Source: Stakelama portus
GTDB taxonomy: Bacteria; Pseudomonadota; Alphaproteobacteria; Sphingomonadales; Sphingomonadaceae
Length of the DNA: 64,000 nt
NCBI RefSeq assembly: GCF_003171655.1
Contig: NZ_QFZL01000001.1
Span: 620,001-684,000, forward strand
Direction: 5' to 3'
Shown here: in pieces, positions 54,025-64,000 of the stretch
Numbering within the stretch: the stretch's first letter is position 1
Layout of the letters: the number at the start of each line of letters is the position of its first letter
Notes under the pieces: model-generated
Seen by the model: only the letters and a program-made list of their open reading frames with translations
Databases searched by the model: none
What the model was told of the DNA's origin: nothing
Program-made: the position numbers and the translations under genes

Positions 54025-54061
54025 GCGCGACACCGACGCGCCGGCAAGACCGGCTTATCGG

Positions 54062-54093
54062 GGCCCGCCGGTGCATTTTCGCACCGGCGGGCC
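54062..54093 (+). terminator. Strong hairpin after pckA
   Basis: GGCCCGCCGGTGC (54062-54074), loop ATTTTC, and its exact complement (54081-54093): 13 perfect pairs. Starts 38 bases after the pckA stop. Only a short T-run follows (CGCCGTTTCC), so it may work as an intrinsic terminator or as an mRNA 3'-end stabilizer. Confidence 0.65.
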
Positions 54094-54156
54094 TCGCCGT
54101 TTCCGGGTCTTGGTGCTAAGCATTGCGCTCCCGTTTCGATCGTAAAGGAAGCTTCG

Positions 54157-54465
54157 ATGAGCATGCTGGACGCTATCCTCGGCCAAGTCGCTGGAAATGT
54201 TGATGTCGCCAATCTCGCGGCAAAGGTCGGGCTCTCGCCCGAGCATGTCGAAATGGCGATTCAGGCGCTGGCCAAATTCCATCCGATGGAAGGCGACACT
54301 GCCGAAGGCGCCGCCGCCGAAACCGGCCTGCCGCTCGACAAGATTCAGGAAATCATCACCCATATCGGGGGCGAAGGCGCGCTGAACCGCTTTGCCGAGA
54401 TGCTCGGCGGCGGTGGCGCGGGCGCGCTGGGCGGCCTCGCTTCGGGGCTGTTCGGCAAGAAATAA
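54157..54465 (+). CDS. Small helical protein with Gly-rich tail
   Basis: 102 residues, with AAAGGAAGC before the ATG. Helical first 80 residues (MLDAILGQVAGNVDVANLAAKVGLSPEHVEMAIQALAKFHP, LDKIQEIITHIGGEGALNRFAEML) and a Gly/Ala tail GGGGAGALGGLASGLFGKK. It resembles the DUF937/YidB type of small helical proteins in style, but I cannot assign it firmly. The good ribosome site and clear codon bias support it as a real gene. Confidence 0.65.
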   Translation: MSMLDAILGQVAGNVDVANLAAKVGLSPEHVEMAIQALAKFHPMEGDTAEGAAAETGLPLDKIQEIITHIGGEGALNRFAEMLGGGGAGALGGLASGLFGKK

Positions 54466-54508
54466 CGCCGGAGAAGGAAAACGGGCGGGCGCGAGCCCGG
54501 TTGTAGCC

Positions 54509-54961
54509 ATGACCGAGTTCGCACCGCGCCTGTTCGACAGCGACGAGGCCGTTCGCCATCTGGGCGAAGGGCTGGTCGCCTGTACGCTGCGCCGCGAGGA
54601 ATGGACGCACGAGGCGCATCTCGCCGCAACGCTCTATCTGCTGACGCAGCGGCCCGACATCGATGTCGACGCCCGGATCGGCGCGATCATCAGCCGCTTC
54701 AACGAAAGCGTCGGCGGCGTGAACGATGATCATAATGGCTATCACGACACGATCACCCATTGTTTCGTCGCGGGCGTCCGCCAGTTCCTGCGCGAATGGC
54801 AGGGCGGGGCGGGCCTCGCCGAACGCGTCAACGCGCTGCTGCTCAGCCCGATGGGCCATCGCGACTGGCCGCTGCGCTTCTATTCGCACGAGCGGTTGTT
54901 TTCGGTCGCGGCACGGCGCGGATTCGTCGCGCCCGATCGGGAAGCGTTTCCGACGGCATAA
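54509..54961 (+). CDS. Conserved hypothetical protein with His-rich motifs
   Basis: 150 residues from ATG 54509. All-helical by pattern. Conserved-looking His clusters WTHEAHLAATLYLL and DDHNGYHDTITHCFVAGVRQFL, then GHRDWPLRFYSHERLFS. The spacing of His and Asp could bind a metal, as in HD-like or DUF helical enzymes, but I recognise no family. Start lacks a strong ribosome site; it begins 43 bases after the preceding gene. Confidence 0.6.
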   Translation: MTEFAPRLFDSDEAVRHLGEGLVACTLRREEWTHEAHLAATLYLLTQRPDIDVDARIGAIISRFNESVGGVNDDHNGYHDTITHCFVAGVRQFLREWQGGAGLAERVNALLLSPMGHRDWPLRFYSHERLFSVAARRGFVAPDREAFPTA

Positions 54962-55263
54962 CAACGCCGTCGCCGGGCCTATGTCTGCATCGTCGCGCAA
55001 GCGCTCTGACACATAGGGCAAACTTCTAGATCGGCCGGAGCTTCAGGACGGCATAGCGATAGGCCCCTGCCTGCGCAGGGGCGACGGGCCGTGGGTCGTT
55101 TTCGTCCGAGTAAGCGTGCCAATCTTCCCCTGCCTGCAAGGGAAGAGGCCGGGGGTGGGTATCGCGCGTCAGCCCGCTCCGTCCGGGGCCAAAAGCAACG
55201 CTGGGAGAACCCCGCCTTTGCTCCGCCCGATTGCGGGCGAATCTGGTGAGATCAGTCAGGCTT
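54962..55263. other. 302-bp gene-free stretch, filled with repeat remnants
   Basis: Holds the damaged copy C of the 134-bp element (54967-55087), a TCTTCCC / GGGAAGA hairpin (55123-55129 with 55140-55146), and a sequence (AGAGGCCGGGGGTGGG and after) typical of dispersed intergenic repeats. No open frame or RNA gene seen. Confidence 0.7.
54967..55087. repeat. Palindromic element, copy C, with left-arm deletion
   Basis: The right arm 55056-55087 is identical over 32 bases to 15487-15518 of copy B. The left side (CCGTCGCC then GGGCCTATGTCTG, 54967-54987) matches the left arm of copy B except that about 14 bases forming the CCTGCGCAGG-type core are missing. One inner half (CTGACACAT, 55007-55015) is kept and the other is lost. 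With the missing core restored, the length would be about 135 bp. Confidence 0.7.
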
Positions 55264-55707
55264 TCAGCATTGACCCGGACCGTAGCGTCCGCGCTGAAAA
55301 CCGAACCGATCCTCCAGCTCTTTCGGCGTGGCCTTTTCCATCACCTTCGCCTTGTCGAGAGCTAGTTCGCCATTCCCTGCCTTCATCGTGCCCGCAGCGA
55401 TAATGCGCACTGCGAAATAGGTGCATTCCGGTCGCTCTGAATAGACATCCATGGCCTGGTCCATCAACGCATGCGACGCAGCGTTTTCGACAATAAGCGC
55501 GCCATAGCGACCACCAATGGTCTGTGGATGCAGAAACAATGCGTTCAGCGACGGGTTGTCAGGCACGATGCGTACTATGAGCACTACCATGTTGGCGGAT
55601 TCAATCGTTACATCGTGATCGAGCGGGGGAGGGTCATCTCTGTCGCTGCTGCAGGCCGATAGCGTCAGCAGTGCCACGATCGGCAAAAGATGCACCCGGT
55701 TTCTCAC
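55264..55707 (-). CDS. Lipoprotein of unknown function
   Basis: 147 residues from GTG 55707, overlapping the DUF885 gene's stop by 4 bases (GTGA). Lipoprotein signal VRNRVHLLPIVALLTLSACSSD. Then a compact alpha/beta domain (VVLIVRIVPDNPSLNALFLHPQTIGG, ALMDQAMDVYSERPECTYFAVRIIAAGTMK) ending with RYGPGQC. Base composition is a little less GC-biased than its neighbours. Family not recognised. Confidence 0.65.
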   Translation of the reverse strand: MRNRVHLLPIVALLTLSACSSDRDDPPPLDHDVTIESANMVVLIVRIVPDNPSLNALFLHPQTIGGRYGALIVENAASHALMDQAMDVYSERPECTYFAVRIIAAGTMKAGNGELALDKAKVMEKATPKELEDRFGFQRGRYGPGQC

Positions 55708-57518
55708 CCCGCGATATACCGCTCCACCACGCGGCCCAGCACCGTCATCGGCACATTGCCGCTGGTGACCACCGCGTCGTTATAATCCTTGAAGCTGTAG
55801 CGATCGCCCATCTCCGCCTTTGCCTTGTCGCGCAGGCGATTGATCTCGCTGTGCCCGACCTTGTAGCCGCACGCCTGACCCGGCCAGCTGCAATAGCGTT
55901 CGACTTCGCTGGTAACTTCGTCGATCCCCGATCCGTTGGTTTCGTGGAACCACTGGATCGCATGTTCGCGCGTCCAGCGCTTGGCATGGAGCCCCGTGTC
56001 GACCACCAGACGGCACGCGCGAAACGCGATCGACTGGAGATAGCCGAGCCGCCCCACTTCGAAATCGTCATAGGCGCCCAGTTCGTCGCCCAGCTGCTCG
56101 GCATAGAGCGCCCAGCCTTCGGAAAAGGCATTGAAGGCGAGCAGCGATCGGATCAGCGGCAGGCGATGGCTATATTCGCCTTCCCACACATGGCCGGGAA
56201 TGGCCTCGTGATAGCAAAGATCGGGCAGCGAATAGCGAGTGAACATCCCGGGATTGCGCAGATTGAGCCACATCCGGCCCGGCACGCTGCCGTCGATGCT
56301 GCCGGCACCACCATAGGCCATGGGAGCGCCCGGCTCGGCCTCCAGCGGCATCCGTTTCACTTCGAAATTGCCGGGGACGAGCGTGTTGAACGCCTGCGGC
56401 ATCTTGTCGCGCATCGCCATGATCTTGCCGCGGGCAAAGGCAAGGATCGCATCGCGCCCTTCGTCGCCCGCCGGGAAGAGATATTCGGGATCTTTCGCCA
56501 GCGCGACCATCCGCTCGCCGACGCTGCCGCTGGTATAGCCGATCTTGCTCAGGATCGCGTCCATCCTACCGTGCAGCTCCGCCACCTGATCGAGGCCCAT
56601 CTGGTGCACTTCGTCGGGCGTCATGTCGGTGGTGGTGCCCGCGCGCAGCGCCCAGGCATAATATTCCTCGCCATCGGGGAATTTCCACACGCCCGCATCG
56701 CTGGTCGCGACCGCGCGGTGGCGTTTCAGTTCCGCGATCTGGCGTTCAAGCGCGGGCGCGATCGCTTCGCGCGCGATTTTCGCGGCGGCACCGGCATAAT
56801 CGGCATGATAGCCCTCGGTCCGCGCCGCCAGCGATTTGACGATGCCCCATTCGCCCGGCGCGCCCGCCGTCGCGATGTCCATCGACGCCAGCGTCTTGTC
56901 GATCAGGAAATCGGGCGCGATCACGCCCTTGTCATAGGCGATCTTCAGCCGCTCGGTTTCGCCGTCGAGCGCGTCGGCATAGTCGCGCATCCGCGACAGA
57001 TAGGCATCGGCATCGGACCAGCGTTCGATCTTGTGATCGCTGTCGAGCATCTGCGGAATATCGAGATAGGCGCCGACATTCTGCACCACGACATAGGGCG
57101 CGTTGCGCCAGCTGCCGACGGCGACATCGCCATAGGGGAATTCGAGGCCGTCGAGCGCCAGACGATAGGAGGTCATCGCGACATCTACATTGATCCGCAT
57201 CACCGGTGACAGCGTGTCAAGATCGAGCTGCGCCAGCATCGCCACATCCTCGCGCAGCGTCGTCGCGACATGGTCGCGCCCCACCACGCTGCGATCGGCC
57301 AGCTCGAATTTCTTGTTGGCGCGGGTGTCGGTGTCGATGCCCAGATAGGTCGCGCTTTCGGGAAACAGGTCGAGATAGCGTTCGGCGACGACATCGATCA
57401 GCGTCTGGGCATGTTCATCCGCCGACTGGGCCGCGGCAAAGGCACGCGCGGGCAGCGTTCCGGCGACAATGCTGGCGCCGGCCCCGGCGAGCAGCGAACG
57501 ACGGGTGGTGCGGAACAT
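55704..57518 (-). CDS. DUF885 family protein with Tat signal (putative peptidase)
   Basis: 604 residues. Twin-arginine signal FRTTRRSLLAGAGASIVAGTLPARAFA. DUF885 domain with YHEAIPGHVWEGEYSHRLP (H-E-x3-G-H), FNAFSEGWALYAEQL, IDEVTSEVERYCSWPGQACGYKVGHSEI and PMTVLGRVVERYIAG. The second member of this family in the window; the Tat route implies folding, perhaps with metal, before export, unlike the lipoprotein at 25544-27265. Followed by a coupled lipoprotein gene. Confidence 0.9.
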   Translation of the reverse strand: MFRTTRRSLLAGAGASIVAGTLPARAFAAAQSADEHAQTLIDVVAERYLDLFPESATYLGIDTDTRANKKFELADRSVVGRDHVATTLREDVAMLAQLDLDTLSPVMRINVDVAMTSYRLALDGLEFPYGDVAVGSWRNAPYVVVQNVGAYLDIPQMLDSDHKIERWSDADAYLSRMRDYADALDGETERLKIAYDKGVIAPDFLIDKTLASMDIATAGAPGEWGIVKSLAARTEGYHADYAGAAAKIAREAIAPALERQIAELKRHRAVATSDAGVWKFPDGEEYYAWALRAGTTTDMTPDEVHQMGLDQVAELHGRMDAILSKIGYTSGSVGERMVALAKDPEYLFPAGDEGRDAILAFARGKIMAMRDKMPQAFNTLVPGNFEVKRMPLEAEPGAPMAYGGAGSIDGSVPGRMWLNLRNPGMFTRYSLPDLCYHEAIPGHVWEGEYSHRLPLIRSLLAFNAFSEGWALYAEQLGDELGAYDDFEVGRLGYLQSIAFRACRLVVDTGLHAKRWTREHAIQWFHETNGSGIDEVTSEVERYCSWPGQACGYKVGHSEINRLRDKAKAEMGDRYSFKDYNDAVVTSGNVPMTVLGRVVERYIAG

Positions 57519-57539
57519 TGCGTATCTCCTGAATATACT

Positions 57540-57558
57540 CCCGGAGGCGGGCTCCGGG
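57540..57558 (-). terminator. Short hairpin between nfeD and the DUF885 gene
   Basis: CCCGGAG (57540-57546), loop GCGGG, CTCCGGG (57552-57558): 7 perfect pairs, 2 bases beyond the nfeD stop in the direction of transcription. No T-run. Probably limits read-through into the Tat-DUF885 gene. Confidence 0.4.
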
Positions 57559-57560
57559 TC

Positions 57561-58028
57561 TTAGGACTGGGGTTCTGAACCGATCATGGGCGGGATTTCA
57601 ACCAGCAGCGCCCCATCGCGCGCACCGATGATCCGCACCATCGTGCCGGCGGGGGCGTCGTCGCCGAACGCGGACCATTCGCCATCTCCCACCTTGACCC
57701 GGCCCTGGCCGCCGGTGATCGGAGAGACCACAGTGACCGTCTGCCCGATCAGTCGCGCCACGCGATCGTTGAGCATCGGATCGCTCGTTTCGACCGGATA
57801 GTCACGGTACCAGCGTTTGCCGATCAGCACCGTCACCGCCGACCACGCGGCAAAGCCGATCAATTGGCCTCCCGCCGGCAAATCCGGAAAGAACAGCGTG
57901 ATTGCCCCGGTGACAGCCGCCGCAATCGCCAGAAAGATCAGGAATACGCCGGGGACGAGCAACTCCGTGACGGCCAGAACGACCGCCCCGATCAGCCACC
58001 ACAGGCCCGCCTCGTTGAGCCAGTCCAT
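57561..58028 (-). CDS. NfeD family protein
   Basis: 155 residues. Four hydrophobic helices (LWWLIGAVVLAVTELLVPGVFLIFLAIAAAVTGAITLFF, LIGFAAWSAVTVLIG) and a C-terminal OB-fold (LIGQTVTVVSPITGGQGRVKVGDGEWSAFGDDAPAGTMVRIIGARDGALLVEI), the short NfeD1b form. These proteins pair with SPFH/stomatin-type partners, and the SPFH gene ends 2 bases upstream. Together they are thought to organise membrane microdomains or membrane-protein quality control. Confidence 0.9.
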   Translation of the reverse strand: MDWLNEAGLWWLIGAVVLAVTELLVPGVFLIFLAIAAAVTGAITLFFPDLPAGGQLIGFAAWSAVTVLIGKRWYRDYPVETSDPMLNDRVARLIGQTVTVVSPITGGQGRVKVGDGEWSAFGDDAPAGTMVRIIGARDGALLVEIPPMIGSEPQS

Positions 58029-58030
58029 CG

Positions 58031-59011
58031 TTACTCCGGGGTGAAGGGTGAGCGGCGACGTGCCGGCGGGGAGGCGGGCGGCGGTGCCGACGGCTGATCC
58101 TTGCCCAGCGCTTCCTTGGCGAGTTCGCCGATACCGCCCAGCGTACCGATCAACTGCGTCGCTTCAACCGGGAACAGGATCGTCTTTGCATTGGGCGATG
58201 TCGCGAATTTGCTGACCGCCTCGACATATTTTTGCGCAACGAAATAGTTGATCGCCTGCGCGTTTCCGCTTTCGATCGCTTCGCTGACCAGCTGCGTCGC
58301 CTTGGCTTCGGCTTCAGCCGCGCGTTCGCGTGCCTCCGCCTCGCGATAGGCCGCTTCGCGCTTGCCCTCGGCTTCCAGGATCGCCGACTGTTTCAGCCCC
58401 TCGGCGCGCAGGATCTGCGATGCGCGATCACCTTCGGCATCCAGGATGTTGGCCCGCTTTTCGCGCTCGGCCTTCATCTGGCGGCCCATCGCATTGACGA
58501 TGTCCTGCGGCGGGCGGATATCCTTGATTTCGACGCGGGTGATCTTGACGCCCCAGGGAGTCGTCGCGTGATCGACCACCGACAGCAGCCGGGCGTTGAT
58601 CTCGTCGCGTTTCGACAGGGTTTCGTCGAGGTCCATCGACCCCATCACCGTACGCAGGTTCGTGGTCGTCAGGTTGAGCAGCGCGACATAGAGGTCGCTG
58701 ACTTCATAGGCCGCCTTGGCCGCATCGAGCACCTGAAAGAACACGACGCCATCGGTCTGGATCATCGCATTGTCCTTGGTGATGATTTCCTGACCCGGAA
58801 TATCGATCACCTGCTCCATCATGTTCACGCGGCGCCCGACGCGATAGAGGAATGCGGGGTAGAAGTTGAAACCGGGCGTCGCCGTGCCGGTATAGCGACC
58901 GAAATATTCGATCGTGTACTGATAGCCCTGCCGCACGATCTTCACGCTGACAAACAGGTAGAGCACCACCAGCACCGCAACGAAGACCAGCAAGGTCGAT
59001 AACGCGTCCAT
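58031..59011 (-). CDS. SPFH/stomatin-like membrane protein (QmcA-like)
   Basis: 326 residues. One N-terminal membrane helix ([20 protein letters not shown]), then the SPFH/Band 7 domain ([109 protein letters not shown]), a coiled coil rich in Glu/Ala/Arg (about 190-245), and a Pro-rich tail. Co-transcribed with nfeD, the classic partner. Confidence 0.92.
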   Translation of the reverse strand: MDALSTLLVFVAVLVVLYLFVSVKIVRQGYQYTIEYFGRYTGTATPGFNFYPAFLYRVGRRVNMMEQVIDIPGQEIITKDNAMIQTDGVVFFQVLDAAKAAYEVSDLYVALLNLTTTNLRTVMGSMDLDETLSKRDEINARLLSVVDHATTPWGVKITRVEIKDIRPPQDIVNAMGRQMKAEREKRANILDAEGDRASQILRAEGLKQSAILEAEGKREAAYREAEARERAAEAEAKATQLVSEAIESGNAQAINYFVAQKYVEAVSKFATSPNAKTILFPVEATQLIGTLGGIGELAKEALGKDQPSAPPPASPPARRRSPFTPE

Positions 59012-59062
59012 CCCCCGACTCCCTCTCGATTTACGATCCTCTTGCTAGCATAGGGATTGGCG

Positions 59063-59887
59063 ATGGCTACCAAAACACGACTCGCTCCGCGCACCGCGCT
59101 GTTCCTGCCGGCTTCCAATCCCCGCGCGATCGCGAAGGCGCGGACGCTCGCCGTCGATCTGGTGATCCTCGACCTTGAGGATGCAGTGAAGGAAGGCGAC
59201 AAGCGCGACGCGCGCCATGCCGCGCGGGAGGCCGCCGGTACTTTCGGCGAAACCCCGGTCGCGATCCGGGTCAACGGGCCGGAAAGTCCGCATCACAAGT
59301 CGGACCTCAAAATGGTTCGCCGCTCGGCCGCCAGCTATGTCGTGCTGCCCAAGGTCGAACAGCCCAGTGACGTCGTCAACGCGGCGATGCGCGCCAAAAA
59401 GCCGCAGCTCGCGATGATCGAAAGCGCGGCGGGCGTGATGAATGTGGGCCAGATCGCCTGCGCCACTGGCTATCGCGTCGATCTCGCCGGGCTGATCGTC
59501 GGGCCGAACGATCTGGCGCATTCGCTGAAACTGCCGCCGGGCGACACGCGCCCGGCGCTTGGCCTGTCGTTGCAGCTTGTCGTGCTGGCGGCGCGCTCGC
59601 GCGCGCTCTGGGCGCTCGACGGCGTCTTTAACCGGCTCGACGATCCCGACGGGCTGGCGGCGCAGTGTCGCGAAGGCAGGGCGCTGGGGTTCGACGGCAA
59701 GACGCTGATCCATCCCAATCAGATCGATATCGCGCGCGAAGCCTATTCGCCGACGCCCGAGGAACTGGAAGAGGCCGAAGCACTGGTCGCGGCGGCCAGC
59801 GGCGGCGCCGAGCGGTTCCGCGACCGGATGATCGAGGACATGCACGTCGCACAGGCGCGTGAGATGCTGGCGCGGGCGGGTCGATAA
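59063..59887 (+). CDS. CitE-like (HpcH/HpaI) aldolase/lyase
   Basis: 274 residues from ATG 59063, with AGGGATTGG upstream; a TTG 6 bases earlier is less likely. TIM barrel of the citrate lyase beta / malyl-CoA lyase group: LFLPASNPRAIAKARTLAVDLVILDLEDAVKEGDK, IRVNGPESP, VVLPKVEQPSDV, LAMIESAAGVMNVGQIACA, GPNDLAHSLKL, GKTLIHPNQIDIA. Stand-alone CitE-like proteins act on acyl-CoA thioesters such as citramalyl- or methylmalyl-CoA; substrate unknown. Divergent from the SPFH gene. Confidence 0.88.
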   Translation: MATKTRLAPRTALFLPASNPRAIAKARTLAVDLVILDLEDAVKEGDKRDARHAAREAAGTFGETPVAIRVNGPESPHHKSDLKMVRRSAASYVVLPKVEQPSDVVNAAMRAKKPQLAMIESAAGVMNVGQIACATGYRVDLAGLIVGPNDLAHSLKLPPGDTRPALGLSLQLVVLAARSRALWALDGVFNRLDDPDGLAAQCREGRALGFDGKTLIHPNQIDIAREAYSPTPEELEEAEALVAAASGGAERFRDRMIEDMHVAQAREMLARAGR

Positions 59888-59892
59888 CCGCA

Positions 59893-61783
<1,891 letters not shown>

Positions 61784-61834
61784 TGTGCCTGATGCGCAAC
61801 GGGCTGTAACAAATCTGTAACACCCCTTTGCGGA

Positions 61835-63016
61835 TTGGCGGCGGAGCGCGTACAGGGCGCGGCACGCTTTATTCCAATCCGGACTCGCATCATTCGCCAG
61901 GTTGCCGCTCTTCCCTACAAGACTGAAGGCCTTGCCTCGAACGCCAGCGTTCGGGTGATGCTGATCACGTCGCGTGGCACCGGGCGCTGGGTGATGCCCA
62001 AGGGCAATATCGGCCCGCGCATGCCCGCGCATGTCGCCGCCGCGAAGGAAGCGGAGGAGGAAGCGGGCATCCTCGGCGCGGTCTGTCCGGTGCCGCTCGG
62101 CAGCTATCGCTATCGCAAGCTGCGCGGCAGCGGCGCCTCGCTGATGATCGACGTCGACGTGTTTCCGCTGGCGATGACGCGTGAGCTCGACCGCTGGAAG
62201 GAACAGGACGAGCGCGAGCGCCGCTGGTTCACGCTCGAGGAAGCCGCCGATGCCGTCGACGAAGAGGATCTGGGTCGGCTGATTCAGTCCTTTGCCACAT
62301 CCGATTTCAAATCCGCCGCGAGCCGAACGCGCCTGTTCGAAGCCGTGCCGGGCCATTCCAAGGTGCATCACATGTTTGCCTGGTTCCAACGCCTGCTGCC
62401 GAAAACCGGCAATTTCTTCGAGCAGTTCGAAGCACATGCCGCCACGGTGCTGGCCGGCGCGGAAGCGACTGCGCGGCTGATGTCGGGCGGCGAGGATTCG
62501 GCCGAGCATATCCGCGAGATCATCGAGCGTGAGAATGACGCCGATGAAATCACGCGCGAAGTGTTGCAGGAAGTGCGCCGCACCTTCCTGACGCCGTTCG
62601 ATCGCGCATCGATCACCAGTCTGATCGGCGCGCTGGACGACACGGTCGATGAAATGCAGGCAGCGGCACAGGCGATCAGCCTGTATGAATTCACGGCCTT
62701 CACGCCGGAAATGCGCGACATGGCGGCGATCGCGGTCGATGCCGCGCGGCTGACATCCGAAGCGATGCCGCTGCTGCGCGATGTCGCCAAAAATGCCAAG
62801 CGGCTGCACGAACTCACCGAACGGCTGATCCGGATCGAGGGCCATGCCGACGCGATCCATACCGAGGGGCTCCGCCGTGCGCTCGCCGAACATGGTGGAA
62901 CCGATACGCTGCGTTTCGTGATCGAGCGCGAAATCTACAAGCATCTCGAACGGATCGTCGATGCGTTCGAGGATGTCGCCGATCAGATCGACGGCATCGT
63001 CATCGACCACGCCTGA
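61835..63016 (+). CDS. NUDIX-DUF47 (PhoU-like) fusion protein
   Basis: 393 residues read from TTG 61835; the exact start is uncertain. Residues about 30-155 are a NUDIX domain with box GNIGPRMPAHVAAAKEAEEE plus AGI: Lys71-Glu72, Glu75-Glu76 and Gly78 are kept, but the first box Glu is Met63. Residues about 180-393 are a DUF47/PhoU-like four-helix protein (FAWFQRLLPKTGNFFEQFEAHAATVLAG, ERENDADEITREVLQEV, GALDDTVDEM, RIEGHADAIHTEGL) of the kind that accompanies PiT phosphate permeases. The PiT gene starts 10 bases after its stop. An internal ATG at 62372 with AAGGTG before it could yield DUF47 alone. Confidence 0.85.
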   Translation: MAAERVQGAARFIPIRTRIIRQVAALPYKTEGLASNASVRVMLITSRGTGRWVMPKGNIGPRMPAHVAAAKEAEEEAGILGAVCPVPLGSYRYRKLRGSGASLMIDVDVFPLAMTRELDRWKEQDERERRWFTLEEAADAVDEEDLGRLIQSFATSDFKSAASRTRLFEAVPGHSKVHHMFAWFQRLLPKTGNFFEQFEAHAATVLAGAEATARLMSGGEDSAEHIREIIERENDADEITREVLQEVRRTFLTPFDRASITSLIGALDDTVDEMQAAAQAISLYEFTAFTPEMRDMAAIAVDAARLTSEAMPLLRDVAKNAKRLHELTERLIRIEGHADAIHTEGLRRALAEHGGTDTLRFVIEREIYKHLERIVDAFEDVADQIDGIVIDHA

Positions 63017-63026
63017 TCGCGCACTC

Positions 63027-64000
63027 GTGTACGAACTCGCCTTTCCGCTGCTCGTCGCGCTGATCCTGGTCGCGCTGGCATTCGATTATCTCAACGGGCT
63101 GCACGACGCCGCCAACGCCATTGCGACGGTGGTGGCGACGCGGCTGCTTTCGCCGGTGCAGGCGGTGATCTTCGCGGCATTTTTCAACTTCGCCGCCTAT
63201 TTCGTCACCATTGCCTTTCCTGCGCTGCATGCAGTTGCGGAAACGATCGGCAAGGGGCTGATCGACAAGGATCTGGTGACGCCCGCCGTCGTGTTCGGCG
63301 CGCTGATCGGGGCGATGTTCTGGAACGTCGTCACCTGGCTCAAGGGGATTCCTTCCTCGTCCAGCCATGCGCTGATCGGCGGGCTGATCGGGGCGGGGAT
63401 GGCGCATGCCGGCCTGACCGGCATTCAATGGGGCGGGCTTTCCAAGACGCTGATCGCCATCGTCCTGTCGCCGCTGCTGGGGATGATCCTGGCGATGCTG
63501 GTGATGCTGGTCAGCAGCTGGGGGCTGCGCCGGGCAACCGCGCGCGGCGCCGAGCGCGGGTTGAAGCTGCTGCACCTGATTTCCTCGGGCGCCTATTCGC
63601 TCGCCCATGGCCTCAACGACGCGCAAAAGACGATGGGGATCATCACCGTGCTGCTCTATTCGACCGGCTATCTGTCGGGCGAATTCGAAGTGCCGCACTG
63701 GGTCGCGATTGCCTGTTACGCCGCGATTGCGCTCGGCACGATGACCGGCGGCTGGCGGATCATCGAAACCATGGGCACGCGCATCACCAAATTGTCGCAG
63801 CATCAGGGGTTCAGCGCATCGCTTGCCGGATCGATCGTGCTGTTCACGGCATCGGCGCTCGGCATTCCGGTATCGACCACCCACACCATCACCGGCGCAG
63901 TGATCGGCGCGGGCACCGCACGCCGTGCCTCGGCCGTTCGCTGGGGTGTCGCACAGAATGTGGTGGTGGCGTGGATCATCACCATCCCCGCTTCGGCGGC
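63027..64000 (+). CDS. PiT family inorganic phosphate transporter (partial, C-terminus outside window)
   Basis: At least 324 residues from GTG 63027, 10 bases after the NUDIX-DUF47 stop. Contains both PiT signatures: FDYLNGLHDAANAIATVVATR near the N-terminus and AHGLNDAQKTMGIIT in the second half, plus IPSSSSHALIGGLIGAG and GIPVSTTHTITGAVIGAGTAR. Membrane helices alternate throughout. Low-affinity phosphate (metal-phosphate) symporter. The last helices are cut off by the window edge. Clearly one unit with the NUDIX-DUF47 gene. Confidence 0.93.
   Translation, partial: MYELAFPLLVALILVALAFDYLNGLHDAANAIATVVATRLLSPVQAVIFAAFFNFAAYFVTIAFPALHAVAETIGKGLIDKDLVTPAVVFGALIGAMFWNVVTWLKGIPSSSSHALIGGLIGAGMAHAGLTGIQWGGLSKTLIAIVLSPLLGMILAMLVMLVSSWGLRRATARGAERGLKLLHLISSGAYSLAHGLNDAQKTMGIITVLLYSTGYLSGEFEVPHWVAIACYAAIALGTMTGGWRIIETMGTRITKLSQHQGFSASLAGSIVLFTASALGIPVSTTHTITGAVIGAGTARRASAVRWGVAQNVVVAWIITIPASA

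Overview
The window is GC-rich chromosomal DNA from an alphaproteobacterium, most likely a member of the Sphingomonadales (inference). Supporting signs are the block pckA / chvI-chvG-short hprK-rapZ-EIIA(Man)-HPr, SOS boxes of the alphaproteobacterial type (GTTC-N7-GTTC), EcfG-type promoters (GGAAC-N16/17-CGTT-like), a MipA/OmpV protein, DUF885 peptidases and a map gene paired with a ParD-like antitoxin. Nothing looks like a prophage, integrative element, CRISPR array, rRNA or tRNA. Genes are tightly packed, and many overlap by 4 bases (ATGA/GTGA).

Layout. 0-6.4 kb (minus strand): a degenerate sensor kinase cut by the window edge, a small membrane protein, a partial arginine-succinyltransferase pathway (astB, astA and an M20 hydrolase), a DUF481 outer-membrane protein and rppH. 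6.5-12.6 kb (plus): a JmjC-like cupin, korA-korB, a GxxExxY/PD-(D/E)XK-like gene framed by a perfect 22-bp inverted repeat, and a photolyase. 12.6-16.5 kb: two copies of a 134-bp palindromic element, an SDR, purF, a small Rho_N-like protein, hisI and a lipoprotein. 16.5-20.7 kb: MerR regulator plus acyl-CoA dehydrogenase with a LiuR-like operator, and a bPH2 pair (YdbS/YdbT type). 20.7-27.7 kb: cell-wall hydrolase, cysK, MFS exporter, DUF885 lipoprotein, GNAT. 27.7-37.8 kb: Ala/Lys/Pro-rich H1-like protein, an RcnB-like envelope protein with a perfect EcfG promoter, a fasciclin lipoprotein, MipA, an SOS-boxed uvrD, a GGDEF-EAL protein and envelope proteins. 37.8-43.9 kb: truA-fmt, recR, def, a methyltransferase and parD-like/map. 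44-47.9 kb: an SOS-boxed rmuC, a TPR protein, a META lipoprotein and a SpoU rRNA methylase. 47.9-54 kb: regulatory PTS, ChvGI and divergent pckA. 54-64 kb: small proteins, a repeat-rich 302-bp gap, a second DUF885 enzyme, NfeD/SPFH pair, CitE-like lyase, guaB, a NUDIX-DUF47 fusion and a PiT phosphate permease cut by the right edge.

How the genes fit together. The ChvG/ChvI-HprK-HPr-EIIA set with pckA links envelope/acid sensing and a sugar-free PTS to central carbon metabolism. RmuC and UvrD carry SOS boxes, and RecR and photolyase add further repair functions. Def, Fmt, Map and TruA serve translation start and tRNA modification. The right edge carries a phosphate-uptake unit whose PhoU-like accessory protein is continuous with a NUDIX domain. 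The most unusual items are this NUDIX-DUF47 fusion, the inverted-repeat-framed GxxExxY gene, the ParD-like/Map pair behind tandem palindromes, the histidine-less sensor kinase, and the 134-bp mobile-looking palindromic element.
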